Source of the DNA: Chloroflexota bacterium
Lineage (GTDB): Bacteria > Chloroflexota > Limnocylindria > QHBO01
Reading direction: 5' to 3'
NCBI GenBank assembly: GCA_024636135.1
Contig: JAGXHP010000125.1
Span: 1-13,190, forward strand
Length of the DNA: 13,190 bases
Of this stretch, positions 7,321-13,190 are shown one piece after another. Within the stretch, counting starts at the first letter, position 1. Every line of letters begins with the position of its first letter. The notes beneath the pieces are model-generated. The model was given only the letters and a program-made list of their open reading frames with translations. It was not told the origin of the DNA and searched no databases. Made by a program: the position numbers and the translations under genes.

Positions 7321-7860
7321 CTACTGCTTGGGCTCCTTCAGCAGAGCTGCCAGCCCGGCCAGCCGAGGGTCGATCTCCTGCGCCTCGTGGGCGTGGTCGC
7401 CCGTGTCCATGCGCAGACCGCACTCGACGCACAGGCCGGGACAGTCGTCGCGACAGAGCGGATGCATCGGCTCGGTCAGCGCAAGCTCGTCGTGGATCAC
7501 GGCACCCAGGCTGATCTCATGGTGCTCATCCACCCGCAGCGTGGCGTCGGGCTCGGTCGGGTCGGTCGCAAGCTGCGCGCCGCTCTCCGGATCGATCGTC
7601 GGCAGGAACTCCTCGTCGATCGCGACGCGGACCTCCTCGACGTACGCATCGGTGCAGCGAGCGCACGTGCGCCGCAGCGGCGCGCTGACTGATCCGCGTG
7701 CCAGGATGCCGCGGTTCGTGCGCTGGAGGCGGAAGTCCGCGTCGAGAGGACCCGCCAGCTCGACGTCCGGGCCCAGCGTGACGTAGTGGTCCCGCAGCCG
7801 GACGTCACGGAACGCGCCGGGGGGCTCATGGAGGAGCCCGGCGACGTTGAACGAGGTCAT
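7321..7860 (-). CDS. DUF177 (YceD-like) large-subunit rRNA accumulation protein
   Basis: This is a 179-residue member of the DUF177/YceD family, whose E. coli and plant members are needed for normal 23S rRNA accumulation; the biochemical role is unclear. Visible signs are a TCARC motif (65-69) after a strand-rich N-terminus, an acidic middle (about 80-130), and a C-terminal CxxxCxGLCxxCG cluster (136-148; cysteines at 136, 140, 144, 147) typical of the family, followed by MDTGDHAHE in place of the usual NLNxxxC segment. The cysteine pattern suggests metal binding. The ATG overlaps the stop of the upstream coiled-coil gene by 4 bp (ATGA). Its place directly before rpmF is the family's standard context. 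The frame upstream of 7860 is an overlap shadow. Confidence 0.88.
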   Translation of the reverse strand: MTSFNVAGLLHEPPGAFRDVRLRDHYVTLGPDVELAGPLDADFRLQRTNRGILARGSVSAPLRRTCARCTDAYVEEVRVAIDEEFLPTIDPESGAQLATDPTEPDATLRVDEHHEISLGAVIHDELALTEPMHPLCRDDCPGLCVECGLRMDTGDHAHEAQEIDPRLAGLAALLKEPKQ

Positions 7861-8393
7861 GGCCGGGAGGTGGCGCTCGGCTGCTCCTCGGGATCCACCA
7901 CGATCTCGTCGCCGGTCAGGCCGCGGCCGTCCGTCGTCGATGGCGGACGATGCCGCTCGTCGAGCATGTCGATCCCGCGCTTGATGCTGGTCAGCGCCTT
8001 GATGCACTCGCCCTCGAGTCGGATGAGGACTCCGGCGGCGTACTCGTCCGCCCCGCGCCGAACCTCCGCGGCCTCGGCCTGGGCCTGCGCCAGCAGCTCC
8101 CCGGCTCGCTCCTGGGCGGCGCGAACGAGCTCGCGCTCTTCGAGCATCTGGGCAGCGCGCTCCTGGGCGCGGGCGATGATGGCGTCCCCCTCGTCGCGCG
8201 CGCGCTCGGTGATGCGCCCGGAGTCTTCCGTGATGCGTCGAGCCTGGCGCACTTCGTCGGGCACGGCGACGCGCAGCTGGTCGACCAGCTCGAGCACGGT
8301 GGCCTGATCGAGGACGACGTTGTTCGTCAGCGGCAGCTTCTTTCCGGCTGCCACCATCGACTCGAGCCGTTCGACCAGGAAGATGATGTCCGT
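7857..8393 (-). CDS. Small coiled-coil protein (DivIVA/F0-b-like), conserved between coaD and DUF177
   Basis: No function is assigned. The product is about 178 residues if started at ACG 8393, or 166 from the first ATG at 8357. The N-terminal part (DIIFLVERLESMVAAGKKLPLT) and VLELVDQLRVAVPDEVRQARRI resemble a short protein I recall from Chloroflexota, annotated variously as hypothetical, DivIVA-like or ATP synthase F0 subunit b-like. Next comes a long charged, alanine-rich helix (about residues 50-125), then a predicted amphipathic helix (CIKALTSIKRGIDMLDERH) and a disordered acidic tail. There is no signal peptide or membrane segment. It starts 24 bp after coaD with its own probable promoter and ends in a 4 bp overlap with DUF177. 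The start is discussed in findings: nothing among ATG, GTG and TTG occurs between the upstream stop (8420-8418) and 8357. A scaffold role is a guess. Confidence 0.75.
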   Translation of the reverse strand, partial: TDIIFLVERLESMVAAGKKLPLTNNVVLDQATVLELVDQLRVAVPDEVRQARRITEDSGRITERARDEGDAIIARAQERAAQMLEERELVRAAQERAGELLAQAQAEAAEVRRGADEYAAGVLIRLEGECIKALTSIKRGIDMLDERHRPPSTTDGRGLTGDEIVVDPEEQPSATSRP

Positions 8394-8400
8394 GGCGCTA

Positions 8401-8422
8401 CCCCTCCTCGCGGGCGATTATA
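8401..8422 (-). promoter_or_regulatory. Perfect -10 box and Shine-Dalgarno sequence before the coiled-coil gene
   Basis: The minus strand has TATAAT (8422-8417), a perfect -10 hexamer that overlaps the coaD stop codon TAA (8420-8418). At 17 bp upstream is ACGACT (8445-8440), a weak 3/6 match to -35. Transcription would start near 8410, almost at the edge of a strong AGGAGGGG (8408-8401). From AGGAGG there are 9 bases to ACG 8393. A perfect TATAAT is rare in this GC-rich sequence, which makes a real internal promoter likely. Confidence 0.55.
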
Positions 8423-8915
8423 CGCGTGGCCCCGCACGCAGTCGTTCGACCAGCGCTTCGGCGACCGGCGCCGGCACCATCGGGCCGATGTCTCCTCCGA
8501 ACCGGGCGACCTCCTTCGTCAGCGACGAGCTCACGTACCCATACTCGAGGGCGGTCATCAGGAAGGTGGTGTCGATTTCCGGCGCCAGCTTGCGATTCGT
8601 CAGCGCCATCTGCAGCTCGGCCTCGAAGTCGCTCACCGCGCGCAGGCCACGGACGATGAACCCGGCACCATGGCGCTTCGCGAAATTCACGGTCAGCCCG
8701 TCGAAGGCATCCACCGTGACATGGGCGCCCAGGTCGGCCACGCTGCGGCCGATGAGCGCGACGCGCTCGTCGATGCCGAACATCGGTTCCTTCTTCGGGT
8801 TGTTCAGCACGCCGATGACGAGCCGATCGAACAGGCCGGAGGCCCGTCGCGCGACGTCGAGATGAGCGTTCGTCATCGGGTCGAACGAACCGGGAAAGAC
8901 CGCAACCCGCGTCAT
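8418..8915 (-). CDS. coaD: Phosphopantetheine adenylyltransferase
   Basis: CoaD transfers AMP from ATP to 4'-phosphopantetheine to make dephospho-CoA, the penultimate and regulated step of CoA synthesis. The 165-residue product has the normal bacterial length. Visible motifs are PGSFDPMTNAH (8-18, the T/HxGH nucleotidyl-transfer motif with Ala for Gly), FDGLTVNFAK (71-80), IVRGLRAVSDFEAELQMA (87-104) for substrate binding and oligomer contacts, and the ISSSxxR/K-type motif VSSSLTKEV (128-136) with the ATP-phosphate-binding lysine near 134. The ATG overlaps the rsmD stop by 4 bp (ATGA), the usual rsmD-coaD pairing. CoA made here supplies the prosthetic group of the ACP encoded about 3 kb downstream. 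Confidence 0.96.
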   Translation of the reverse strand: MTRVAVFPGSFDPMTNAHLDVARRASGLFDRLVIGVLNNPKKEPMFGIDERVALIGRSVADLGAHVTVDAFDGLTVNFAKRHGAGFIVRGLRAVSDFEAELQMALTNRKLAPEIDTTFLMTALEYGYVSSSLTKEVARFGGDIGPMVPAPVAEALVERLRAGPRV

Positions 8916-9454
8916 CGCTGATCCGCCTCCATGAAGGTGAGCATGGTCTCGCCGAACCGACGTTGCCGGGCCAATTTCAGTCCGGGGACATCAGGCAGAT
9001 CGGTTCTCCAGAAGTGCTTGACCACCACCATGCCACCTGGGGCCAGCATCGGCTCGATCAACCCGAGCGGCGCCACGATATCACGCACCTCGTACGGCGG
9101 ATCGAGGAAGACGAGGTCGCGCGCCACGTCCGACGGGCGAGCCAGGTAGCGAGCGACGTCCGAGCCCACGACCTCGGCTCGCTCGGCGACGTCCGTCCGT
9201 TCGAGGTTGGTGCGCAGCGCCTTCAGCGCTGGCACGGACTGTTCGACGAACGTCGCATGGTCGGCGCCGCGGGACAGCGCTTCGATGCCGATGGCGCCGC
9301 TGCCCGCGTAGAGGTCGAGCACGCGGGCGCCCGGCACGCGATCGCCGAGGATGGCGAAGAGCGTCTCCTTCACGCGGTCGGTGATCGGCCGCGTCGCCGT
9401 CCCGCGCGGAGCGACGAGCGGGTGTCCGCGGGCGACGCCCGCGATGACGCGCAT
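8912..9454 (-). CDS. rsmD: 16S rRNA (guanine(966)-N2)-methyltransferase RsmD
   Basis: RsmD methylates G966 of 16S rRNA on the 30S subunit with S-adenosylmethionine. The 180-residue product matches the family length. It starts with MRVIAGVARG and RPITDRVKETLF (22-33), the conserved RPTTDRVREALF segment. The SAM-binding loop is DLYAGSGAIGIEALSRGA (47-64), and the catalytic motif is DPPY (118-121). The ATG overlaps the recG stop by one base (TGATG), and the 3' end overlaps coaD by 4 bp. The order recG-rsmD-coaD is widespread in Gram-positive-type bacteria and Chloroflexota, so identity and role are well supported. Confidence 0.95.
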   Translation of the reverse strand: MRVIAGVARGHPLVAPRGTATRPITDRVKETLFAILGDRVPGARVLDLYAGSGAIGIEALSRGADHATFVEQSVPALKALRTNLERTDVAERAEVVGSDVARYLARPSDVARDLVFLDPPYEVRDIVAPLGLIEPMLAPGGMVVVKHFWRTDLPDVPGLKLARQRRFGETMLTFMEADQR

Positions 9455-11529
9455 CAGGCCGCGTCTCCCTCGTCCTCGAGCGGCGCGAAGTCGCGCTGCA
9501 GGCGGGCCAGCAGCGGCCGGCGTGACAGGGAGGGGTCGCCGTGCACGATGCCGTCCGCAAGGTCACGGGCGCGCTGTGCCAGCTCGACATGGCGAGGGTC
9601 GAAAAGCGACGCCACGCGGAGCGGCGGCAGCCCCGACTGTCGCGTCCCGAGCAGGTTGCCAGCCCCACGCAGCGCGAGATCGGCCTCGGCGATGACGAAT
9701 CCGTCACTCGATCCACGCACCACCTCGAGGCGGCGCACGGCAACCTCGTCGGTGGCGTCGGAGAGCAGGATGCAGAACGAGCGGTGCCGGCCACGGCCGA
9801 CACGGCCGCGCAGCTGATGGAGCTGGGCAAGGCCAAAGCGCTCGGCGTCCTCGATCAGCATCACGCTCGCATTCGGCACGTCGATGCCGACCTCCACCAC
9901 GGTCGTCGCCACGAGCACGTCCATGTCACCGGCCGCAAACGCGGCCATCGTCGCGTCACGCAGCTCAGACTTCTGCTGCCCGTGGACAATCCCGATCCGA
10001 AGCGCGGGCAGCCTGGCCCGCAGCCGGTCCGCCTCGGCCTCGGCGCTGGCCGCCTCGAGCGTCTGGGACTCGACCACGAGCGGTACGACGACGAACGCCT
10101 GCCGGCCGGCCGCAGCCTCCGACGCGATGAACGCCTCGATCTTCGGCAGGGCTCGGCGATCCCGGATCTCGGTGCGGATGGGCTCGCGTCCGGGAGGCAG
10201 GTGCCGGATCGTGCTGATGGCGAGGTCGCCGTAGACGGTCAGACCCAGCGTGCGCGGAATCGGGGTGGCGGTCAGCGCGAGAACGTGCGGCTCGCCGCGG
10301 GCGCCCTTGGCCTGGAGCGCAGCCCGCTGTCCGACGCCGAAACGATGCTGCTCGTCCACCACCACCAGCCCCAGCCGGGGAAACTCGACGGCCTCGCTGA
10401 TCACGGCGTGCGTCCCGATCACGACGTCCGCCGTCCCGCCCGCAATGGCATCGTGGATCGCCCGCTTGGGTGCCGCGGCCAGCGACCCGGAGAGAAACTC
10501 GGCGCGCACGCCGAGCTGCTCGAGGAGCGGCGCGAGACCGGCGTGGTGCTGGCGCGCCAGGATCTCAGTGGGTGCCATCAACGCCCCCTGCCAGCCGGCA
10601 CGCACCGCGGACGCCAGCGCGATCGCGGCAACCGCCGTCTTGCCACTACCGACGTCGCCCTGCAGCAGCCGGCGCATCGGCCGCTCACTCGCGATGTCCT
10701 CGCGAATCTCCGCGACCGCGCCCGCCTGGTCGTCGGTCAGCTGGAACGGAAGGGCGGCGACGATTGCCTCGAAGTCCGCATCGGCGATGCCGATGCGAGG
10801 GGCCACGAGCTCGCTGCGCGCCGCGCGTGCCTGCGCCAGGGTGAGCTGCAGCGCCAGCAGCTCATCGAACGCCAAGCGGTCCAATGCACCTTCGACGTCG
10901 GCTGCCTCCTCGGGAAAGTGCGCGGTGCGCAGCGCGTGGTCGAGTGCCGGAAGCGTTCCCCGCTCGTCGGCGGTCAACGGGTCGTCGATCGCCGCCAGTC
11001 CGCGATCGAGCACCCGCGCCAGCAGCTCCCGCAGGCGCTTCTGCGTGACGCCGGAGGTGAGGCGGTACACCGGGACGACGCGAGCCGTGTGCACCGAATC
11101 GTGGCCCGCCGGGCTGAACTCCGGCGAGGTGAACTGTGGCCGCCAGCCGCGCTGGGTGACCTTGCCCGAGACGATGACCTCGTCGCCGATCTGCAGCCGG
11201 CGCTCGACGTAGCGACGTCCGAACCAGATGGCCTCGGCGCTGCCGGTGTCGTCGGTGAGCTGAGCGATGACGCGTTGGGGACGGCGCCCGAACCCGGGCT
11301 CGACCCGGATGGCGGCGACCGTGACCCGGGCCGACTGCTTCTCGTCGGGAACGAGCTCACCGAGCGATCGGACGTCGCTGAAGTCGTCATACCGGAACGG
11401 GAGGTACCACAGCGCATCGCGGACGGTGTCGATGCCGAGGCGGGCCAGCGTCGCGACGCCTCGTGCGAGCTCCGGCATGGCGCGCCGGATCGGCTGTTCG
11501 AGGTCGGCAGGATCGAGAACGGTCACCAC
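9454..11529 (-). CDS. recG: ATP-dependent DNA helicase RecG
   Basis: RecG is a monomeric superfamily 2 translocase that regresses stalled forks and processes branched recombination intermediates. The 691-residue product has the wedge/OB domain (about 60-150), a linker ending PVYRLTSGVTQK (153-164), helicase motif I GDVGSGKT (291-298), motif II DEQH (392-395), motif III TATPIPRT (420-427), QLRGRVGRG (572-580) and the C-terminal GTRQSGLPPLRVA segment (628-640) typical of the family. The start is uncertain. The frame is open to 11706, but that part crosses rpmB; the tandem GTG codons at 11529 and 11526 give family length, while ATG 11478 would cut into the conserved LARLGI...LPFRY N-terminus. 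No Shine-Dalgarno sequence precedes the GTGs. The 3' end overlaps rsmD by one base. Confidence 0.95.
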   Translation of the reverse strand: MVTVLDPADLEQPIRRAMPELARGVATLARLGIDTVRDALWYLPFRYDDFSDVRSLGELVPDEKQSARVTVAAIRVEPGFGRRPQRVIAQLTDDTGSAEAIWFGRRYVERRLQIGDEVIVSGKVTQRGWRPQFTSPEFSPAGHDSVHTARVVPVYRLTSGVTQKRLRELLARVLDRGLAAIDDPLTADERGTLPALDHALRTAHFPEEAADVEGALDRLAFDELLALQLTLAQARAARSELVAPRIGIADADFEAIVAALPFQLTDDQAGAVAEIREDIASERPMRRLLQGDVGSGKTAVAAIALASAVRAGWQGALMAPTEILARQHHAGLAPLLEQLGVRAEFLSGSLAAAPKRAIHDAIAGGTADVVIGTHAVISEAVEFPRLGLVVVDEQHRFGVGQRAALQAKGARGEPHVLALTATPIPRTLGLTVYGDLAISTIRHLPPGREPIRTEIRDRRALPKIEAFIASEAAAGRQAFVVVPLVVESQTLEAASAEAEADRLRARLPALRIGIVHGQQKSELRDATMAAFAAGDMDVLVATTVVEVGIDVPNASVMLIEDAERFGLAQLHQLRGRVGRGRHRSFCILLSDATDEVAVRRLEVVRGSSDGFVIAEADLALRGAGNLLGTRQSGLPPLRVASLFDPRHVELAQRARDLADGIVHGDPSLSRRPLLARLQRDFAPLEDEGDAA

Positions 11530-11557
11530 CCGGCAGTCCGGCTCGATTGCATGCCTC

Positions 11558-11577
11558 GATCGTAGCGTGCTACGATC
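11558..11577. promoter_or_regulatory. Palindromic divergent -10 region of recG and rpmB
   Basis: A perfect palindrome with 9 bp arms GATCGTAGC / GCTACGATC and a GT centre. It places TACGAT on the plus strand at 11571-11576 and on the minus strand at 11564-11559. For rpmB this -10 is extended (TGC directly before it) and has TTGCAT at 11547-11552 with an 18 bp spacer. For recG no good -35 is seen. One symmetric element could therefore drive both genes. It might alternatively be a repressor operator. Confidence 0.55.
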
Positions 11578-11585
11578 CCGATCGC

Positions 11586-11602
11586 CCGGCGCGACGCGCC
11601 GG
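11586..11602 (+). other. GC hairpin in the rpmB 5' leader
   Basis: CCGGCGC and GCGCCGG enclose a GAC loop, a perfect 7 bp all-GC stem located just downstream of the predicted rpmB transcription start (near 11583) and about 14 bases before the GGAG ribosome site. It would sit at the very 5' end of the rpmB mRNA. It lacks a following T tract, so it is not a terminator. Protection of the 5' end or control of L28 synthesis are possibilities only. Confidence 0.5.
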
Positions 11603-11629
11603 TCCCGTTGTGAATGGAGTCCTTTGACC

Positions 11630-11821
11630 ATGGCCCGCGTCTGTGACATCTGCGGCAAGCGTCCGATCACCGGCTGGAACCCCCAGTCCGTAGGGATGAA
11701 CCGCAAGCGCGCGCTGCGCCGATGGCTGCCGAACCTTCAGCCGATGACCCTGGTCACCGACGGCAAGGTCTCGAAGGTCAAGGCCTGCAGTCGCTGCCGC
11801 CGGACCGCCCAGAAGGTCTGA
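11630..11821 (+). CDS. rpmB: 50S ribosomal protein L28
   Basis: This is the 63-residue large-subunit protein and the only plus-strand gene here. It opens MARVCDICGKRP and carries RRWLPNLQ (30-37), both hallmarks of L28. Two CxxC pairs (C5/C8 and C53/C56) mark the zinc-binding C+ form. The segment between them, TGWNPQSVGMNRKRAL, differs from the usual GNNVSHANNKTK but keeps its basic character. The ATG is preceded by GGAG (11616-11619) with a 10-base spacer. It diverges from recG, a common arrangement, and is followed by a strong terminator, so it is probably monocistronic. Confidence 0.95.
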   Translation: MARVCDICGKRPITGWNPQSVGMNRKRALRRWLPNLQPMTLVTDGKVSKVKACSRCRRTAQKV

Positions 11822-11841
11822 CCGGCTCTCGCCGCATCCCC

Positions 11842-11870
11842 GCCCGCGTCGGTCGACGCGGGCTTCTTCA
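11842..11870 (+). terminator. Rho-independent terminator of rpmB, in the convergent gap with dtd
   Basis: GCCCGCGTC and GACGCGGGC form a perfect 9 bp stem around a GGTC loop (11842-11863), followed by TTCTTC. It begins 20 bases after the rpmB stop. The same stem lies immediately after the dtd stop codon on the other strand, but there it lacks a T tract, so it is a good terminator for rpmB and at most a partial one for dtd. Confidence 0.8.
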
Positions 11871-12338
11871 TGCCCCGCCGGTCGTTCCGCCGAGGTCACG
11901 TTCCGAATCGAGCACGAGCGTGAACGGGCCGTCATTGACCAGCGCGACCTGCATCTCGGCGCCGAACCGGCCCGTTCCGACCCGGAGCCCGAGTGAGCGC
12001 AGGCGCGTGACGAAGCGATCCACCAGCGGCTCCGCCACGTCGGGCGCCGCCGCGGGCGTGAATCCCGGACGCCGGCCGCGCCGGACATCCGCCTGCAGGG
12101 TGAACTGGCTCACCACGATCATCTCGCCGCCGGCATCCGCGATGCTGTGATTGGTGCGACCCTCGTCGTCCTCGAAGTAGCGCAGGCCGGTCACCTTGTC
12201 CGCCATCCGATCGATGACGTCGGCCGTGTCGCCGGTCGCGATGCCCGCCAGGACGAGTGCACCCCGGCCGATCTCGGCCAGCAACTCGTCGCCGCAGCTG
12301 ACCCGGGCCTGTGTGACGCGCTGGACCACGAGGCGCAT
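11868..12338 (-). CDS. dtd: D-aminoacyl-tRNA deacylase
   Basis: DTD hydrolyses D-amino acids (and glycine mischarged on tRNA-Ala) from tRNA, a proofreading step that acts after aminoacylation. The 156-residue product is slightly longer than the usual 145-150. It begins MRLVVQRVTQARV and has GLRYFEDDEGRTNHS (51-65), the conserved SQFTLQAD (77-84) with RRGRRPGF after it, and the cross-subunit Gly-Pro motif within NDGPFT (135-140). The family norm there is NDGPVT, so Val is replaced by Phe beside the cis-proline. The start ATG lies 3 bp after the stop of the upstream glycosidase-like gene, and no clear ribosome site is visible. It converges on rpmB. Confidence 0.95.
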   Translation of the reverse strand: MRLVVQRVTQARVSCGDELLAEIGRGALVLAGIATGDTADVIDRMADKVTGLRYFEDDEGRTNHSIADAGGEMIVVSQFTLQADVRRGRRPGFTPAAAPDVAEPLVDRFVTRLRSLGLRVGTGRFGAEMQVALVNDGPFTLVLDSERDLGGTTGGA

Positions 12339-12341
12339 CGG

Positions 12342-13190
12342 CTACGGCGAGCTGGACGGCTGAGGGCTGGATGAGCTCGATGGGCCGGCGGCTTCGTCGT
12401 CGCGTGGTGCTCCGAGGGCTGCCTCGGTGAATGTTGCCCGCGCGTTCCAGATCATCCATCCCTTCGCGCCGTTGTCGGCGGCGGCCTGGAACTCGGCACG
12501 CACCTGGTCCGCGCTGTACGGCGGGAACGGGCCGTAGCCGAAGTCCTGGATCCATGGCCGGATGACGACGGGCAGGCCCTCCGCCTGCCGGCTCATGATC
12601 TGCAGCGTCTCGTCGATGACCTCGTACGGATGGTTGTTCGGGACCTCGAAGCCGAAGACCCCCGGGCCGTAGTGCGACGGGTAGACCATCGGGTTGAAGT
12701 AGTCGACGTACGGCATGATCACCTCGGGCCGCTGGCCGATTCCCTGGTCATCCGGAACGATGAAGCTGATCGGGAAGACGTCGGCCCCCAGGAAGGTGCG
12801 GGTCATGTCGAGCTCGTTGCTCACGACCCGCAGGACGCGCTGGATGGCCGGCAGCCTGAAGGATTGGGTGTTCGGCAGGTTCGTCTCCGCCACCGCGTAC
12901 GGACCATCGCTGAAGAAGCGGATGTAGTCGAGCTGGACCTCGTCGAACCCCTTCTGCGCCAGGTCACCCGCGATCGCTGCGACGTACTCCGCGACACCGG
13001 GCGCCGAAGGATCGAGCCATGCGCCGCCGATGTTGTCGCGCCATGGCTCACCGGTTTCGCTGTTGCGGACCGCCAGCTCGGGACGGGCCAGCGCGGTCGT
13101 GTTGTCCTTCATCACCACCATGCGGGCGATCGTGTAGATGCCGCGTTCCCTGAGCATCGGTAGCAGCTCTTCGAGGTCGAAGATGGGAGC
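12342..13190 (-). CDS. DUF4015 family putative glycoside hydrolase (C-terminal part, 5' end outside window)
   Basis: 282 residues are visible. The frame stays open to the right edge, so the ATG at 13157 is probably internal. The sequence matches the putative glycosyl hydrolase domain DUF4015, a TIM-barrel family common in Chloroflexota and Firmicutes. Recognisable segments are IARMVVMKD, AWLDPSAPGV, DEVQLDYIRFFSDG (family form E.QFDYIRFPSDG), LGADVFPISF, YVDYFNPMVYPSHYGPG, a PYEVI segment, VVIRPWIQDF and GWMIWNARATFTEAAL. The acidic residues of the DYIRF and ADVF segments are candidates for the active site. The enzyme activity of the family is not established, and substrates are unknown. A Ser/Pro tail closes the protein (PSSSSSPQPSSSP). 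It may be co-transcribed with dtd. Confidence 0.85.
   Translation of the reverse strand, partial: APIFDLEELLPMLRERGIYTIARMVVMKDNTTALARPELAVRNSETGEPWRDNIGGAWLDPSAPGVAEYVAAIAGDLAQKGFDEVQLDYIRFFSDGPYAVAETNLPNTQSFRLPAIQRVLRVVSNELDMTRTFLGADVFPISFIVPDDQGIGQRPEVIMPYVDYFNPMVYPSHYGPGVFGFEVPNNHPYEVIDETLQIMSRQAEGLPVVIRPWIQDFGYGPFPPYSADQVRAEFQAAADNGAKGWMIWNARATFTEAALGAPRDDEAAGPSSSSSPQPSSSP

Noticed and set aside
9541..11565. Long plus-strand open frame (674 codons) opposite recG
   Set aside because: It is antisense to the unmistakable RecG frame, is rich in Arg/His/Gly/Asp without any family motif, and has no ribosome site. Such shadows are expected in GC-rich DNA.
11530..11706. Upstream extension of recG to the ATG at 11706
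   Set aside because: It would run through rpmB and the divergent promoter, and the added residues have no resemblance to RecG N-termini.
11842..11870. The rpmB/dtd hairpin as a fully bidirectional terminator
   Set aside because: The T-rich tail exists only on the plus strand. On the minus strand the stem is followed by G/C-rich sequence.
1..13190. tRNA or rRNA genes, CRISPR arrays, insertion sequences, phage genes, toxin-antitoxin pairs or biosynthetic clusters
   Set aside because: Nothing resembling them was seen on either strand. Genes fill almost the whole window, and the largest non-coding gap is about 100 bp.

Overview
This window reads as chromosomal housekeeping DNA from a high-GC bacterium. 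I estimate GC in the high 60s percent by eye. The most likely source is the Chloroflexota, for example the soil and freshwater lineages with compact genomes. The reasons are the gene order coaD - coiled-coil protein - DUF177 - rpmF - plsX - acpP - rnc - smc - ftsY, the small DivIVA/F0-b-like coiled-coil protein between coaD and DUF177, and a DUF4015-type putative glycosidase. The phylum is inferred from gene order and protein character only. No mobile element, CRISPR array, tRNA, rRNA or phage gene is visible.

Layout, right to left, because nearly everything is on the minus strand. At 13190-12342 lies the C-terminal part of a DUF4015 glycosidase-like protein, and 3 bp further on is dtd (12338-11868). 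dtd converges on rpmB, the only plus-strand gene (11630-11821), and a strong hairpin with a T-rich tail sits between them. rpmB and recG diverge from a 100 bp region holding a perfect 20 bp palindrome that places a TACGAT -10 box on each strand. From recG leftwards, twelve genes run in one direction with minimal spacing: recG, rsmD, coaD, a coiled-coil protein, DUF177 (yceD), rpmF, plsX, nusB, acpP, rnc, smc, ftsY. Junctions are overlaps of 1 or 4 bp, or gaps of 2-24 bp. The only larger gap is 73 bp before rpmF. Internal promoters are likely before the coiled-coil gene (perfect TATAAT on the coaD stop codon) and before rpmF (TATACT). The last 86 bp at the left edge hold a promoter-like pair firing leftwards out of the window.

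The genes serve core processes: DNA repair (recG), ribosome biogenesis and processing (rsmD, DUF177, L32, L28, rnc, nusB), CoA and acyl-carrier-dependent lipid synthesis (coaD, plsX, acpP), chromosome organisation (smc), membrane protein targeting (ftsY) and translation quality control (dtd). This coupling of lipid, ribosome and chromosome genes is classical in Gram-positive-type genomes. I do not see an undescribed defence or mobile system. The points worth a second look are small: a probable ACG start codon, an RNase III lacking one metal-ligand aspartate, a symmetric divergent promoter with a nine-codon mini-ORF overlapping the recG start, and nusB inserted between plsX and acpP.
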